A DNA stretch of 38,839 bases from Candidatus Palauibacter australiensis (GCA_026705295.1 JAPPBA010000126.1:1-38839), one strand, 5' to 3'. Positions 16,125 to 24,991 are shown, counted from the first letter of the stretch. A program made the numbers and translations. The notes: a model not told the origin generated them from the letters alone.

Positions 16125-16904
16125 ATGAGTGACGTTCTTCTCGTCGAGAAACTCGACGGACATATCGCCAAGCTCACGGTCAACCGGCCGGAGAAGCTCA
16201 ACGCGCTGAACGGCGCCGTCCGCTGCGCCATCTTCGGCGCGCTCGACCGCCTGTCGGCGGACGACGATGTGCGCGTCGTCGTCATCACGGGGGCGGGCGA
16301 CCGCTCGTTCATCGCGGGCGCCGACATCTCGGAGTTCAAGGACGCGCGTCCGGTCGAGCAGTACCGCAGCATGACGCGCGGCGACATGTACAGCGCGATC
16401 GAATCCTTCCCCAAGCCCGTCATCGCGATGATCAACGGCTTCTGCCTCGGCGGCGGGTGCGAACTCGCCATGTCGTGCGACATGCGCGTGGCCTCGACCT
16501 CGGCCCGCATCGGCCAGCCGGAGATCAACCTCGGTCTCATCCCCGGCGCGGGCGGCACGCAGCGGCTCCCGCGGCTGGTGGGAGAGGGCTGGGCGATGCG
16601 GCTCGTGATGAGCGGCGAGTTGATCCCGGGGGAGAAGGCCGAACAGATCGGGCTCGTGGAGGCGACCGTGGCCCCCGAGGAACTCGAGGGCCATGTGATG
16701 GAACTCGCCTCGAACATCGCGAGCCGCAGCCCGGTCGCGCTTCAGGCCGCCAAGGAGTCCATCCTCGCCGCGCGGCGGATGCCGCTGGATGAGGGGCTGA
16801 AGTTCGAACGGAGCTGGTTCTCGCTCCTCTTCTCGACGGACGACATGGCGGAGGGCGTGGGCGCCTTCCTGGAGAAGCGGAAGCCCGAGTTCAAGGGCTC
16901 CTGA
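16125..16904 (+). CDS. Enoyl-CoA hydratase/isomerase (crotonase) family protein
   Basis: 259 residues, standard crotonase length. NRPEKLNALNG, the oxyanion-hole strands FIAGADISEF and GFCLGGGCELAMSCD, and IGQPEINLGLIPGAGGTQRLPRLVG are all present. Glu133 (in QPEI) matches the first catalytic Glu of rat enoyl-CoA hydratase. The second catalytic Glu position appears to be Arg159 (in GWAMRLVMSG), which some crotonases that are not simple hydratases also lack. It would act on an acyl-CoA in the cytoplasm, in fatty or amino acid degradation. GGAG sits before the ATG. It follows the exported amidohydrolases at 44 nt, but a cytosolic CoA enzyme beside exported hydrolases need not share a pathway with them. 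Confidence 0.88.
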   Translation: MSDVLLVEKLDGHIAKLTVNRPEKLNALNGAVRCAIFGALDRLSADDDVRVVVITGAGDRSFIAGADISEFKDARPVEQYRSMTRGDMYSAIESFPKPVIAMINGFCLGGGCELAMSCDMRVASTSARIGQPEINLGLIPGAGGTQRLPRLVGEGWAMRLVMSGELIPGEKAEQIGLVEATVAPEELEGHVMELASNIASRSPVALQAAKESILAARRMPLDEGLKFERSWFSLLFSTDDMAEGVGAFLEKRKPEFKGS

Positions 16905-16946
16905 GGCTCAGGGGCTCCTGAGCGGGATCCTCACGGGATTCCGGCG

Positions 16947-16966
16947 GCGCCGGGCCGGCCCGGCGC
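16947..16966. terminator. Perfect 20-bp palindrome between convergent genes, possible bidirectional terminator
   Basis: GCGCCGGGCC is followed at once by its reverse complement. As RNA it can form an 8-bp GC stem with a four-base loop. It lies between the end of the crotonase gene (16904) and the end of rpmA (17022), where a shared terminator would sit. No T tract follows on either strand, so it is a hairpin without the classic intrinsic-terminator tail; in such GC-rich genomes this is weak evidence. Confidence 0.45.
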
Positions 16967-17021
16967 GGCTGCAGCCGGTGGCGGTGCGGCTGCGAGCGCG
17001 CGGCGGGCCGGTGTCGCGACG

Positions 17022-17279
17022 CTAGGACGCCGGCGTCACGACGCTGACGAAGCGGCGGCCTCGCCGGCGGTGGAATTCGACCTGTCCGTCGGTGAGCGCG
17101 AACAGCGTGTCGTCCTTCCCCCGGCCCACGTTGCGGCCCGGATGGAACGGCGTGCCCCGCTGCCGGATGAGGATATTGCCCGCGACCACGTGCTCGCCGC
17201 CGTATTTCTTGACGCCGAGGTACTGCGGGTTCGAGTCGCGTCCGTTGCGGCTGGAGCCGACACCCTTCTTATGCGCCAT
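17022..17279 (-). CDS. rpmA: 50S ribosomal protein L27
   Basis: 85 residues. The sequence begins [19 protein letters not shown] and continues [27 protein letters not shown], both classic for bL27. It sits at the interface of the 50S subunit near the peptidyl-transferase centre. There is no N-terminal extension of the kind removed by a Prp-type protease before MAHKK. Its ATG overlaps the rplU stop (TGATG at 17279), so the two are translationally coupled. Confidence 0.98.
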   Translation of the reverse strand: MAHKKGVGSSRNGRDSNPQYLGVKKYGGEHVVAGNILIRQRGTPFHPGRNVGRGKDDTLFALTDGQVEFHRRRGRRFVSVVTPAS

Positions 17280-17872
17280 CAGTCGCCTTCCTTCGCCGCA
17301 ATGGCCTTGTCCACGTCGCTCTTGAGGATGCGGCCGTCCTTCCCCGTCCCCTCGATCGCGTCCAGGTCGAGTCCGTGCTCCTCCGCGAGCTTCCGCGCGA
17401 CCGGCGTGATGTCCACCTGCGCCGACGCCGCGGCCTCGGGCTCGGGAGCGGCCTCGGCTTCCGGAGCGGCCTCGCCTTCCGGAGCGTCCTTGGGCTTCGG
17501 AGCGGCCTTGGGCTTCGGCGCGACGGCCGCCGGCTTCGCCACCGCTTCCTGAGGCCCGTCGGGCAGATCGATGCCGAGGATCCGGATCTCCGTGTACCCC
17601 TGGCGGTGGCCCTGCTTCCGCCGGTAGCCCTTCCGCCGCTTCATCTTGTAGACGATGATCTTGTCGCCGCGCCCGTGGCCCACCACCTCGGCCGCGACGG
17701 AGGCGCCCGCCACGCACGGGGCTCCCACGTGAACGTCCCCGCCCTGCTCGGCGAGCAGCACGTCGTCGAACTTGACCGTGTCCCCGGGCTCGGCCGCGAG
17801 GGAAGGGATGCGGAGCACCGCGTCCTCCACCGCTCGAAACTGCTTTCCCTGGGCTTTGAAAATCGCGTACAT
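17279..17872 (-). CDS. rplU: 50S ribosomal protein L21 with an E3-binding-like C-terminal domain
   Basis: 197 residues, almost double the usual ~103. Residues 1-103 are a normal bL21 ([19 protein letters not shown]...[21 protein letters not shown]). Residues ~108-152 are a Pro/Ala/Glu/Lys-rich flexible linker ([20 protein letters not shown]). Residues ~154-193 ([34 protein letters not shown]) match the peripheral subunit-binding (E3-binding) domain of 2-oxo-acid dehydrogenase E2 proteins, with the D-h-x-x-h-x-G-T-G-x-x-G-R-I signature. In E2 this module holds E3 or E1; on a ribosome its partner is unknown. It follows rng by 142 nt with its own promoter. Confidence 0.95.
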   Translation of the reverse strand: MYAIFKAQGKQFRAVEDAVLRIPSLAAEPGDTVKFDDVLLAEQGGDVHVGAPCVAGASVAAEVVGHGRGDKIIVYKMKRRKGYRRKQGHRQGYTEIRILGIDLPDGPQEAVAKPAAVAPKPKAAPKPKDAPEGEAAPEAEAAPEPEAAASAQVDITPVARKLAEEHGLDLDAIEGTGKDGRILKSDVDKAIAAKEGD

Positions 17873-17915
17873 ATCGTCAGATCACCACTGGAATTGCACG
17901 AATTGCGAGCCGCTG

Positions 17916-17944
17916 AGATTACCCGCGGCGGGCGGATGTGTCAA
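17916..17944 (-). promoter_or_regulatory. Sigma-70-type promoter of rplU-rpmA
   Basis: On the minus strand TTGACA (17944-17939) is followed after exactly 17 nt by TAATCT (17921-17916). This is a near-consensus housekeeping promoter, rare to see so clearly in GC-rich DNA. It would start transcription near 17909, leaving a leader of about 37 nt before the rplU ATG at 17872. The leader holds the self-similar string GCAATTCGTGCAATTC, which could pair weakly. Confidence 0.75.
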
Positions 17945-18014
17945 ACAAAACGGCGCGCATCCGACACGTCGTCACGGCCCGCGACGGCTGGCGTCGTGAG
18001 ACACCGCACCAGCT

Positions 18015-19550
18015 CTAAATGTACTTCTTCGTGACGTCGGCGTCGGCCGGGTGGGCGAGGAGCCGGAACTCGTCGAGACCGAGCAGAGGGTCGTCGCGCA
18101 GCTCGATCGCGATCCCGCCGCTGTTCCGCATCCGGTTCAGGAACTCGCGTTCGCGCTCCAGCAGGTGGAGGGCGATCACCGGGTGCGTGAGAATCGTGAT
18201 CCCGCTCTCCCGGCCGGCCGCGGCCACCCGGTCCAGCGCCCGCTCCAGCCGGCGCACCACCGTCTCGGGGGCGAGGATTCTCCCCGCGCCCTCGCAGTAG
18301 GGACACGGTTCCATCATCCGCTGGTGCAGGCTGGGGCTTACGCGCTGCCGGCTGAGTTGCAGCAGACCGAGTTCGGAGAGCCCGAACACCTTCGTGCGCG
18401 CGCGGTCGTGGCCCAGCAGCGTCCGCATCTGCTGCACGACCTTGTTGCGCGACTCCTCCTCGTTCATGTCGATGAAGTCGATGACGATGATCCCGCCCAC
18501 GTCGCGCAAGCGAAGTTGGCGGGCGATCTCTCCCGCCGCCTCGAGGTTCGTCTTGAGGATGGTCTTCGCCGGATCCTTGCGACCCGTGTAGCGCCCCGTG
18601 TTCACGTCGATGGAGACGAGGGCCTCGGTCTGTTCGATCACGACGTGGCCGCCCGACTTCAGGTGGACGGTGCGGCGGAACGCGCGCCGGATCTCCTCCT
18701 CGATCCCGAACTCGTCGAAGATGGGCGCCGCGCCCTCGTACCGGCTCACGCGCTCGAGCAGGTCCGGGTCCACCTGTCCCAGGTAGGAGCGGATCTCGTG
18801 GTACAGCTCCGCCGAATCCACCGTGAGCTGGTCGATCCGGTCGCTGAACAGGTCGCGGATGATGCCGGACGTCAGCCGCGCGTCCTGGTACACGAGGGCC
18901 GGCGCCTTCATCCCCTTCTGCCGGCGCCGCACCTTCCGCCACGTCTTGCGCAGCGACTTGAGTTCCCGCTCGCAGCCCTCCTTCGTCAACTCCTCGCCGA
19001 CGGTCCGGACGATGACCCCGCCATCGTCGCCGAGGATGTCCCGCACCATGCTTCGCAGGCGGACGCGCGTCTCCCGGTCGCCGATCTTGCGGCTGACGCC
19101 CACGTGGGAGGAGTCCGGGATGTACACGAGGAAGCGGCCCGGGAGGGAGACCTGCGTCGTGACACGGGCTCCCTTCGTGCCGATGGGCTCCTTCACGACC
19201 TGGACGAGGAGCGTCTGATCCTTGCGGATCGCCTCCTCGATGCGGGGAGCGTTCTCGTTGCGCCCCTTCCGACGCCCCCCGTTCCGTTCCCGTCCCCCAT
19301 TCCCGTCTTCATCGGGATCTTCGTCGGACAGTAGATCGGAGGCGTGCAGGAAGGCGGACTTCTCGGCGCCGATGTTGACGAAGGCGGCCTGAAGCCCGGG
19401 CACGATCGCCTCGACCGCACCGAGATAGATATCCCCGGCAATGCGGCGCTCGTCGGGCCGTTCGTACATCAGTTCGACGAGCTTGCGGTCTTCTACGATC
19501 GCGACCCGTTTCTCGCGGGTCGTGGCGTTTACGACGATCTCGCGGCGCAC
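18015..19550 (-). CDS. rng: Ribonuclease G / RNase E family endoribonuclease
   Basis: 511 residues. It starts MRREIVVNATTREKRVAIVED and carries the S1 domain (GDIYLGAVEAIVPGLQAAFVNIGAEKSAFLH), the RNase H-like catalytic core with its metal-binding Asps (VSIDVNTGRYTG and GGIIVIDFIDM), and the zinc-link CPYCEGAG that joins the tetramer. It processes rRNA ends and decays mRNA. The length and the lack of a long C-terminal scaffold fit RNase G rather than RNase E. A charged insert (DPDEDGNGGRERNGGRRKGRN) is found in the S1-domain region, within the first 100 residues. The start is GTG 19550 with weak ribosome site. rng-rplU-rpmA is a common order. Confidence 0.95.
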   Translation of the reverse strand: MRREIVVNATTREKRVAIVEDRKLVELMYERPDERRIAGDIYLGAVEAIVPGLQAAFVNIGAEKSAFLHASDLLSDEDPDEDGNGGRERNGGRRKGRNENAPRIEEAIRKDQTLLVQVVKEPIGTKGARVTTQVSLPGRFLVYIPDSSHVGVSRKIGDRETRVRLRSMVRDILGDDGGVIVRTVGEELTKEGCERELKSLRKTWRKVRRRQKGMKAPALVYQDARLTSGIIRDLFSDRIDQLTVDSAELYHEIRSYLGQVDPDLLERVSRYEGAAPIFDEFGIEEEIRRAFRRTVHLKSGGHVVIEQTEALVSIDVNTGRYTGRKDPAKTILKTNLEAAGEIARQLRLRDVGGIIVIDFIDMNEEESRNKVVQQMRTLLGHDRARTKVFGLSELGLLQLSRQRVSPSLHQRMMEPCPYCEGAGRILAPETVVRRLERALDRVAAAGRESGITILTHPVIALHLLEREREFLNRMRNSGGIAIELRDDPLLGLDEFRLLAHPADADVTKKYI

Positions 19551-19725
19551 GTCAGCGCGCGCGCGGGTTCGCCGCGCCCGATTGTGCTACCAGAGGGCTG
19601 GCATCCTGTAAGACTCGATTCTTCGCTGCGAACCGCCGGCCGCTGCCCGGGGGCTCGTGTATCTCTTCGTTACTGCCCGGTTTCCGCTGACAGCCGTGAC
19701 GCACGGCCGTATTGCTCCCCCAAAA

Positions 19726-20952
19726 CTAATCGAGGGAGCCCGCTTCGCGCAGCATCTCCCTCGAAATCACGATCTTGAGGATCTCGCTCGTCCCCTCGCC
19801 GATCTCCGTGATCTTCGCGTCGCGCATCATCCGTTCGACCGGATACTCGCGCGAATAGCCGTAGCCGCCGTGCAACTGCACCGCCATCGTCGTCACGTCC
19901 ATCGCCGTCTCCGAGGCGAAGAGCTTGGCCATAGCGGCCTCCTTCTTGTGCCTCGTCCCCGCCATCCTGAGGCGCGCGGCGTGGTGCATCATGAGCCGTG
20001 CCGCGTGAATGCGCGTCTGCGCTTCGGCCAGCATGAAGCGAACGCCCTGGAAGTCGTGGATCTTCTTGCTGAACTGCTTCCGCTCGCCGGTGTACCGGAC
20101 CGTCTCGTCCAGCGCCCCCTGCGCGATCCCGATCGCGTGCGCGGCGATCCCGACCCGTCCGCCGTCCAGCGTGTCGAGGAAGATGGGGAACCCCCGGTCC
20201 ACCTCGCCGAGCACGTTCTCCTCCGGTACCTCCACGTCCTCCAGCGTGAGTTCGCGCGTGTCGGAAGCGTTCCAGCCCAGCTTGCGCAGCTTCTGTCCGG
20301 CGGTGAACCCCGGCATCGGCTCAAGGTCCTCGGAGTGGCCGAAGCCGACGCGCGCGGCGTCTTCCAGATCGCACGTTTCCTTGGTGAGGACGAACGCCGT
20401 GATGCCCCGCGAGCCCTTCTCGGGCGACGTGAGGGCGCCCACGACAAACACCTCGCCCACCCCTCCGTGCGTGATCCACGTCTTGCGGCCGTTGATGATC
20501 CACCGGTCGCCGACCTTCCGGGCCGTCGTCCGCATGCCGCCCGCGTCGGAACCCGACCCCGGCTCCGTGAGCCCGAATCCGCCGAGCACGCGGCCGCTCG
20601 CGAGGGGCCGGAGGAAACGCTCCTTCTGGGCCTCCGTCCCCCAGCGCGCGATCGGGGTCGCGGCCAGGCTCGTGTGCGCGCCGATCATGATCGAATGACT
20701 CGCGTCCACGCGGGCGAGTTCTTCCACGGCGATCGAAGCGGCGAGAAGGTCCATGCCCGCGCCGCCCATCCCCTCATCGAAGGGAATCCCGAACAGTCCC
20801 AGCTCGGACATGAGGGCGCCGGTATCCCACGGAAAGTCCTCCGACTCATCGTAGCGGGCGGCGACGGGCGCGATCTCCGCCTCGGCGAACTCCCGCACCA
20901 TCTCGCGGATCATCGCATGATGGTCTTCCAGGTAGAAACTCGGATCTCCCAT
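19726..20952 (-). CDS. Acyl-CoA dehydrogenase
   Basis: 408 residues, FAD-dependent short/medium-chain type. Signatures: GGFGLTEPGSGSDAGGMRTTA (FAD and substrate loop), WITHGGVGEVFVV, QLHGGYGYSREYPVERMMRDAKI and EIGEGTSEI at the end, in which Glu of EGT is the catalytic base position of butyryl-CoA dehydrogenase. It oxidises acyl-CoA to trans-2-enoyl-CoA, passing electrons to ETF. GAGGAG precedes ATG 20952. The gap to rng is 175 nt, so it is likely transcribed separately. It could serve the acyl-CoA pathways encoded elsewhere in the window, with the crotonases as the next step, but chain specificity is not readable. Confidence 0.93.
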   Translation of the reverse strand: MGDPSFYLEDHHAMIREMVREFAEAEIAPVAARYDESEDFPWDTGALMSELGLFGIPFDEGMGGAGMDLLAASIAVEELARVDASHSIMIGAHTSLAATPIARWGTEAQKERFLRPLASGRVLGGFGLTEPGSGSDAGGMRTTARKVGDRWIINGRKTWITHGGVGEVFVVGALTSPEKGSRGITAFVLTKETCDLEDAARVGFGHSEDLEPMPGFTAGQKLRKLGWNASDTRELTLEDVEVPEENVLGEVDRGFPIFLDTLDGGRVGIAAHAIGIAQGALDETVRYTGERKQFSKKIHDFQGVRFMLAEAQTRIHAARLMMHHAARLRMAGTRHKKEAAMAKLFASETAMDVTTMAVQLHGGYGYSREYPVERMMRDAKITEIGEGTSEILKIVISREMLREAGSLD

Positions 20953-21235
20953 TCACTCCTCGGTTCGGTGTGTGCGGCCGGCGTCGCAATCGGGACTCTC
21001 GCATGCGCGCCGGGGTCGGGTGCGTGGCCCGGCGGCGGGCAGGCTGTGACTTCGGGACGCCGCGCGCCTAACGTACCGGAGGCGGGGCTCCCGCCGAAAC
21101 GTCTGGCAGAAACGGGAGATTTGGAAGGGCCGGACGCGTCACGATCGGGCTCCGGCAGGCGTTGACCCTATGGATGGCAAGGGTGCAAGCCCGCGGCGCT
21201 CTTCGCGTACCGGCAACGGTGTGGAAGGGAGAACC
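20953..21235. other. Divergent intergenic region before the ECF sigma factor
   Basis: This 283-nt gap separates the acyl-CoA dehydrogenase (minus) from the ECF sigma gene (plus). I see one small inverted repeat, GGCGGG/CCCGCC with a three-base loop at 21081-21095, and no convincing housekeeping or ECF promoter. An ATG at 21170 opens in the sigma frame but lacks a good ribosome site. Confidence 0.5.
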
Positions 21236-21751
21236 GTGGACTTCGAGGCGGCATACAAGAGCCACTGGACACCACTTTTTCGGTATGTCGACCGGATGGT
21301 GGGTGACGCCGACCTTGCGGCGGATGTCGTACAGGAGGCGTTCGTTCGGCTGTTGGACCAGGCTCTTCCGGATGAGGAGGTGCGGCGCTGGCTGTTCACG
21401 GTGGCAACGAACCTGGTGCGGGACGACGCTCGCATGAGTTCGCGGCGGCGGCGGTTGCTGTCGCAGCGCTACGGGCAGACGGACCTCGCGCACGATCCGG
21501 TGGAGTTGCCGGACCAGCCGGTCTTGCGGGCTGAACGGGTCGCGGCGGTGCGCGCCGCGCTGGCGGAGATGCCCGAACGCGACCGTCAGTTGCTGTTGAT
21601 GAGAGAGGAAGGATTCCGGTACGCCGAGATCGCCGAGGCGATCGAAGTCGCGCCGGGATCGGTGGGAACGCTGCTCGCGCGGGCCCTGCGCCGGTTCACG
21701 GAGGCGCTGGATCCGCGGATCGTGGAGGACGAGACCGGTCGGGGCCGGTGA
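21236..21751 (+). CDS. ECF-type RNA polymerase sigma factor
   Basis: 171 residues. Region 2 is near the N-terminus (FRYVDRMVGDADLAADVVQEAFVRLLDQ, followed by WLFTVATNLVRDDAR). Region 4 is residues ~105-158 (ALAEMPERDRQLLLMREEGFRYAEIAEAIEVAPGSVGTLLARALRRF), the usual -35-binding helix-turn-helix. It would direct RNA polymerase to a small stress or nutrient regulon. Start chosen at GTG 21236 because GGAAGGGAGA sits immediately before it and the protein then begins at the usual point of region 2. The next gene is a membrane anti-sigma factor and the one after that a TonB-dependent receptor, so all three probably form one envelope-signalling operon. Confidence 0.9.
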   Translation: MDFEAAYKSHWTPLFRYVDRMVGDADLAADVVQEAFVRLLDQALPDEEVRRWLFTVATNLVRDDARMSSRRRRLLSQRYGQTDLAHDPVELPDQPVLRAERVAAVRAALAEMPERDRQLLLMREEGFRYAEIAEAIEVAPGSVGTLLARALRRFTEALDPRIVEDETGRGR

Positions 21752-21818
21752 GGGGGGACGATGGGTGATCGGTCGGGATGCGACTGGAAATCTGCGTCGA
21801 AAATAGTGAGGATTGAGT

Positions 21819-22592
21819 ATGTCTACGCGTGAACAGCCACATGTCGACGACGGAGCGCTGCTCGCTCTGCTCGACGGTGAGCTGACCACAGCAGAACGGA
21901 GATCCGTCGAAGCGCGCGTGGCGGCGTGCCCGGAGTCCGCGGCGCGCCTCGATGAAATGCGCTTTGCGATGCGGCGTGCGACGGCGGCGCTCGACCTGCT
22001 TTCGGTACCGGAGTCGCGGATCGAGATGCCGGCGGCGCTACGGGAAGCCGCGCGCAGGGCGCCGGCGTCTCTCGCGAGTGCAAGGGCGCGACGCTGGGCA
22101 AGGCTGAGTCGCCGCTCCGTTGCGGTGGCCGCCGGGATTACGCTGCTCGTCGCCGCGGGCGCCTACGCGGTTCCGGGATCGCCGGTCAGGGGCTGGGTCG
22201 ACGGCAGCATCGATGTGGTCGCGACCTGGATCGCGGGCAATCCCCAGGTGGCCGGGGACGCCGGACCTTCCCGGGTGTCGGTGGACCCCCGCGACGGCGC
22301 CGTGCGCATCATGATCGTCGGCGGGCACGACGGCACGCGGTTGACGGTCGAACTGTCCGACGCGGAGACGGCCACGGTGGCGGCCCGTGACGCGAGCTTC
22401 CACGTGGAGCCGGGCGTCATCGAGGTTGCGGGAGCGGCGGATGAGATTCGCGTGACCTTGCCGCGGAACGCCGCGACCGGTTCTGTAATCATCGATGAGA
22501 GCGAGGTCGTCCGCCTCGAGGATGGTGAGTTGCGGCGCACGGATTCGGCGGCTGCGAGTCGCGTGGAGATCTTTCTCGGCACCGACGGGTAG
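21819..22592 (+). CDS. Membrane-anchored anti-sigma factor-like protein
   Basis: 257 residues. The cytosolic N-terminus (DDGALLALLDGELTTAERRSVEARVAACPESAARLDEM) resembles the anti-sigma domain of ZAS proteins, but only one Cys of the usual HxxxCxxC site remains (CPES), so it is probably a zinc-free version. One membrane helix follows (VAVAAGITLLVAAGAYAV, about residues 100-118). The ~140-residue outer part is beta-rich with no known sensor domain. It would hold the ECF sigma until an envelope signal frees it. The ATG at 21819 has GAGG at good distance. It follows the sigma gene by 67 nt and is followed by the receptor gene after 77 nt. Unlike FecR, no FecR domain is seen. Confidence 0.78.
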   Translation: MSTREQPHVDDGALLALLDGELTTAERRSVEARVAACPESAARLDEMRFAMRRATAALDLLSVPESRIEMPAALREAARRAPASLASARARRWARLSRRSVAVAAGITLLVAAGAYAVPGSPVRGWVDGSIDVVATWIAGNPQVAGDAGPSRVSVDPRDGAVRIMIVGGHDGTRLTVELSDAETATVAARDASFHVEPGVIEVAGAADEIRVTLPRNAATGSVIIDESEVVRLEDGELRRTDSAAASRVEIFLGTDG

Positions 22593-22669
22593 CAGCCCGG
22601 GTAACGGACGCCGCCGCGGCGGACGACGGTGACCTGACGGACTGCTAGCCGCGAGGGGTGGATCCCGGG

Positions 22670-24991
22670 ATGACGAAGCCCATGCACCGAAGGTCGGGGC
22701 CCGTCTCGCATCGCTGGCGATTCGCCCTGCTCCTCGGCCCGGTTTCGACCTGCTTCTTCGCTCCGGCGGCGCTCGCTCAGGATCCCCCGCCGCCCCCTTC
22801 AGAGGACACGCCCGTCGTCGGCGCCGTCTTCGGCCGCGTGCTGCGTGCCGAATCCCAGACACCGATCGCGGCCGCTTCGGTGGAGATTCGCTTTCCTGCG
22901 TTTTCCTGGTTCCTCGTTACGGACGACGACGGCTTCTACCGGGCCGATGGGCTTCCGGCGGGACCCGTCCACCTCGTCGCGCGGGCGCTGGATCGCGATC
23001 CGCTCGCCGCCAGCGTCGTGGTCCCCGCGGGCGGTGACGTCCCGCTCGACCTGGCCCTGGAGCGGCGGCCCGTCGCGATGCCGAGCCTGTTCGCCCACAT
23101 CCTCGCGCGGCGGCTGCCCGCTCCGGGTCTCACCCGCGACGGGTTCCGGGAAGAGGGAGAAACGGAACTCCGCGCGCTGGATTCATCTCCGGGCGTGGTG
23201 GAGGCGGGTCTGACGCTGGATGAAACCGGCATCGATCCCGCGGATCCTACCAGCGTGCTCTACGTGCGGGGCGCGGCCTCGGACCTGAAGCTCGTGCTGC
23301 TCGATGGCGCGCCGGTCTACGCGCCGTTCCACCTCAGCGGACTCCTCGACGCCTTCCCGGACGGGGTGCTCGACGAGGCATCGCTTTACATCGGCGGAAC
23401 GCCGGCCCGCTACGACGGGGGACTCTCCTACGTCCTCGACCTCAAGATCCGGGAGGGAGATTCGGAGAGGTTCCGCGTCGCCGGCGCGGCCGATCTTCTG
23501 GGCGGCACCCTGCGGGCGGAGGGCCCGATCGGACCCGCGGGGCGGGTGCTCCTCAGCGGCCGCGCGCTTCACGGACTCGGCTATCCGGTCATCACGAACG
23601 AGCGCGAGATGCCGTACGGGTACGGCGACCTCCTGGGCCGGCTCGACTATCGTCTGGGACCCGGGCAGCTCACGGCTACCGGGTTCTGGAACCGCGAGTC
23701 CGTGCTGCTCGACATCGGTCGGCTGGAGGACGCCGGGGCGGTGGAGTCGGCCTACTGGGGCAACTTGGCGGGGTCGGCGAGCTATCGCGTGCCGCTGGCC
23801 GACGGCACGTTCACGCTGAGGGGCGCTCACGGACGGTTCGGCACGGGCCTGCCGTTGCCGCGCGACAAGGAACTGGACTTCGAGGTCTCGTTCGCGGACG
23901 TCATCGCACGGACCGTCCGAACCCGCACCGAGGCGCTGTTCGAGTCGGGAGGCCGCGAGATTCGGTGGGCCGCGGGCGGCGGCTTCGACTCCTACGAGAC
24001 CGTGGTGGACCGGCGGACCGTACTCGGTGGCCGAACGGCGCACGACCTGACCCACGCGGTGCGGCGCGCCGACGTGGTGGCCGGCTGGGGCGAGGCCATC
24101 TGGGAGGTGGCCCCCGAATTCGAGGTGAGGGGGGGATTCCGGACCAGCTATTTCGCCCCCTCCCGCCGCACGAAGTTCGCTCCGCGCGGCACCGTCACCT
24201 GGCACCTCACGGAGGCGGCGGACCTCCGCCTCTCCGCCGGAAGGTTCTACCAGGTCGTGCGCGGACCCGAATCCATCCTCTCCGGAGACCTCACCGGACC
24301 CACCATCGGCGGCGTCCTGCCCACGTTGGATCCCGACTACATCCCGCCGTCGACGCCGGGATCGAGTATCGCGGGCGCCTCCCACCTGGTGGTCGGATTC
24401 GAGAACGCACTCGAGAACGGCGTCGATGTCGGCGTCGAAAGCTACCTCAAGTCCTTCGACGATCTTCCGGACGCCAATCAGCTCTACTCCTGGGGCCTCG
24501 ATCTCTGGGCGCAGGCGAAGGAGGGTCCCGTCCGAGGCTGGGTCGGCTATTCGATTGCGGCCGTGTGGACGACCGATCCGGCCGAGGACACCCCGTTCGT
24601 GGGCCGGCAACTCCTGAGCGGCGGGCTCTCCTCGGGCGTCCGGGAGTTCGACTTCGGGATCCGGCTCGCCTACGGGGCCGGCCTGTCCTTCGCGTCCGTC
24701 ACTGGGGGACCCGAGGAGAAGGGCGCGCCGAGCGGCGACGATCCCCTGCCGGTGCTCTCCGGCGCGCCCGAGGACTCCTATCTGCGGGTCGACGCCGAAG
24801 TCTCGCGACGCTGGGTCGCGAGCATCGGCCGCTCGTCCGTCGTGATCGCCCCGTACGTGCGGGTGCTCAACGCGCTGGATCGCCGGGACGCGCTCTTCTA
24901 CCAGACCACGTCGGACCAGCCGCTCACGCGTCCCGCCCCGCTCGCTTCCCTCCCCGTCATCGCCATCTTCGGCGTGTCGTGGTCGTTCTGA
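22670..24991 (+). CDS. TonB-dependent outer-membrane receptor with N-terminal CarboxypepD_reg-like domain
   Basis: 773 residues. A signal peptide (FALLLGPVSTCFFAPAALA) is followed by a Pro-rich stretch, then a transthyretin-like CarboxypepD_reg domain (VFGRVLRAESQTPIAAASVEIRFP...GFYRADGLPAGPVHL). The plug-like part is YVRGAASDLKLVLLDGAPVYAPFHLSGLLDAFPDGVLDEASLYIGGTPARYDGG. The rest is an amphipathic beta-barrel ending in FGVSWSF, with the terminal Phe expected for outer-membrane insertion. It takes up a large ligand using TonB energy. The receptor has no STN signalling domain. Start at ATG 22670; GTG 22658 is possible. Its last 35 bases overlap the convergent recQ. At 22611-22622 a 12-bp palindrome (CCGCCGCGGCGG) lies upstream. 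Confidence 0.87.
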   Translation: MTKPMHRRSGPVSHRWRFALLLGPVSTCFFAPAALAQDPPPPPSEDTPVVGAVFGRVLRAESQTPIAAASVEIRFPAFSWFLVTDDDGFYRADGLPAGPVHLVARALDRDPLAASVVVPAGGDVPLDLALERRPVAMPSLFAHILARRLPAPGLTRDGFREEGETELRALDSSPGVVEAGLTLDETGIDPADPTSVLYVRGAASDLKLVLLDGAPVYAPFHLSGLLDAFPDGVLDEASLYIGGTPARYDGGLSYVLDLKIREGDSERFRVAGAADLLGGTLRAEGPIGPAGRVLLSGRALHGLGYPVITNEREMPYGYGDLLGRLDYRLGPGQLTATGFWNRESVLLDIGRLEDAGAVESAYWGNLAGSASYRVPLADGTFTLRGAHGRFGTGLPLPRDKELDFEVSFADVIARTVRTRTEALFESGGREIRWAAGGGFDSYETVVDRRTVLGGRTAHDLTHAVRRADVVAGWGEAIWEVAPEFEVRGGFRTSYFAPSRRTKFAPRGTVTWHLTEAADLRLSAGRFYQVVRGPESILSGDLTGPTIGGVLPTLDPDYIPPSTPGSSIAGASHLVVGFENALENGVDVGVESYLKSFDDLPDANQLYSWGLDLWAQAKEGPVRGWVGYSIAAVWTTDPAEDTPFVGRQLLSGGLSSGVREFDFGIRLAYGAGLSFASVTGGPEEKGAPSGDDPLPVLSGAPEDSYLRVDAEVSRRWVASIGRSSVVIAPYVRVLNALDRRDALFYQTTSDQPLTRPAPLASLPVIAIFGVSWSF

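Noticed and set aside
17224-17242. tRNA T-arm-like string (GCGGGTTCGAGTCGCG)
   Set aside because: It is a chance match within rpmA codons; no cloverleaf surrounds it.
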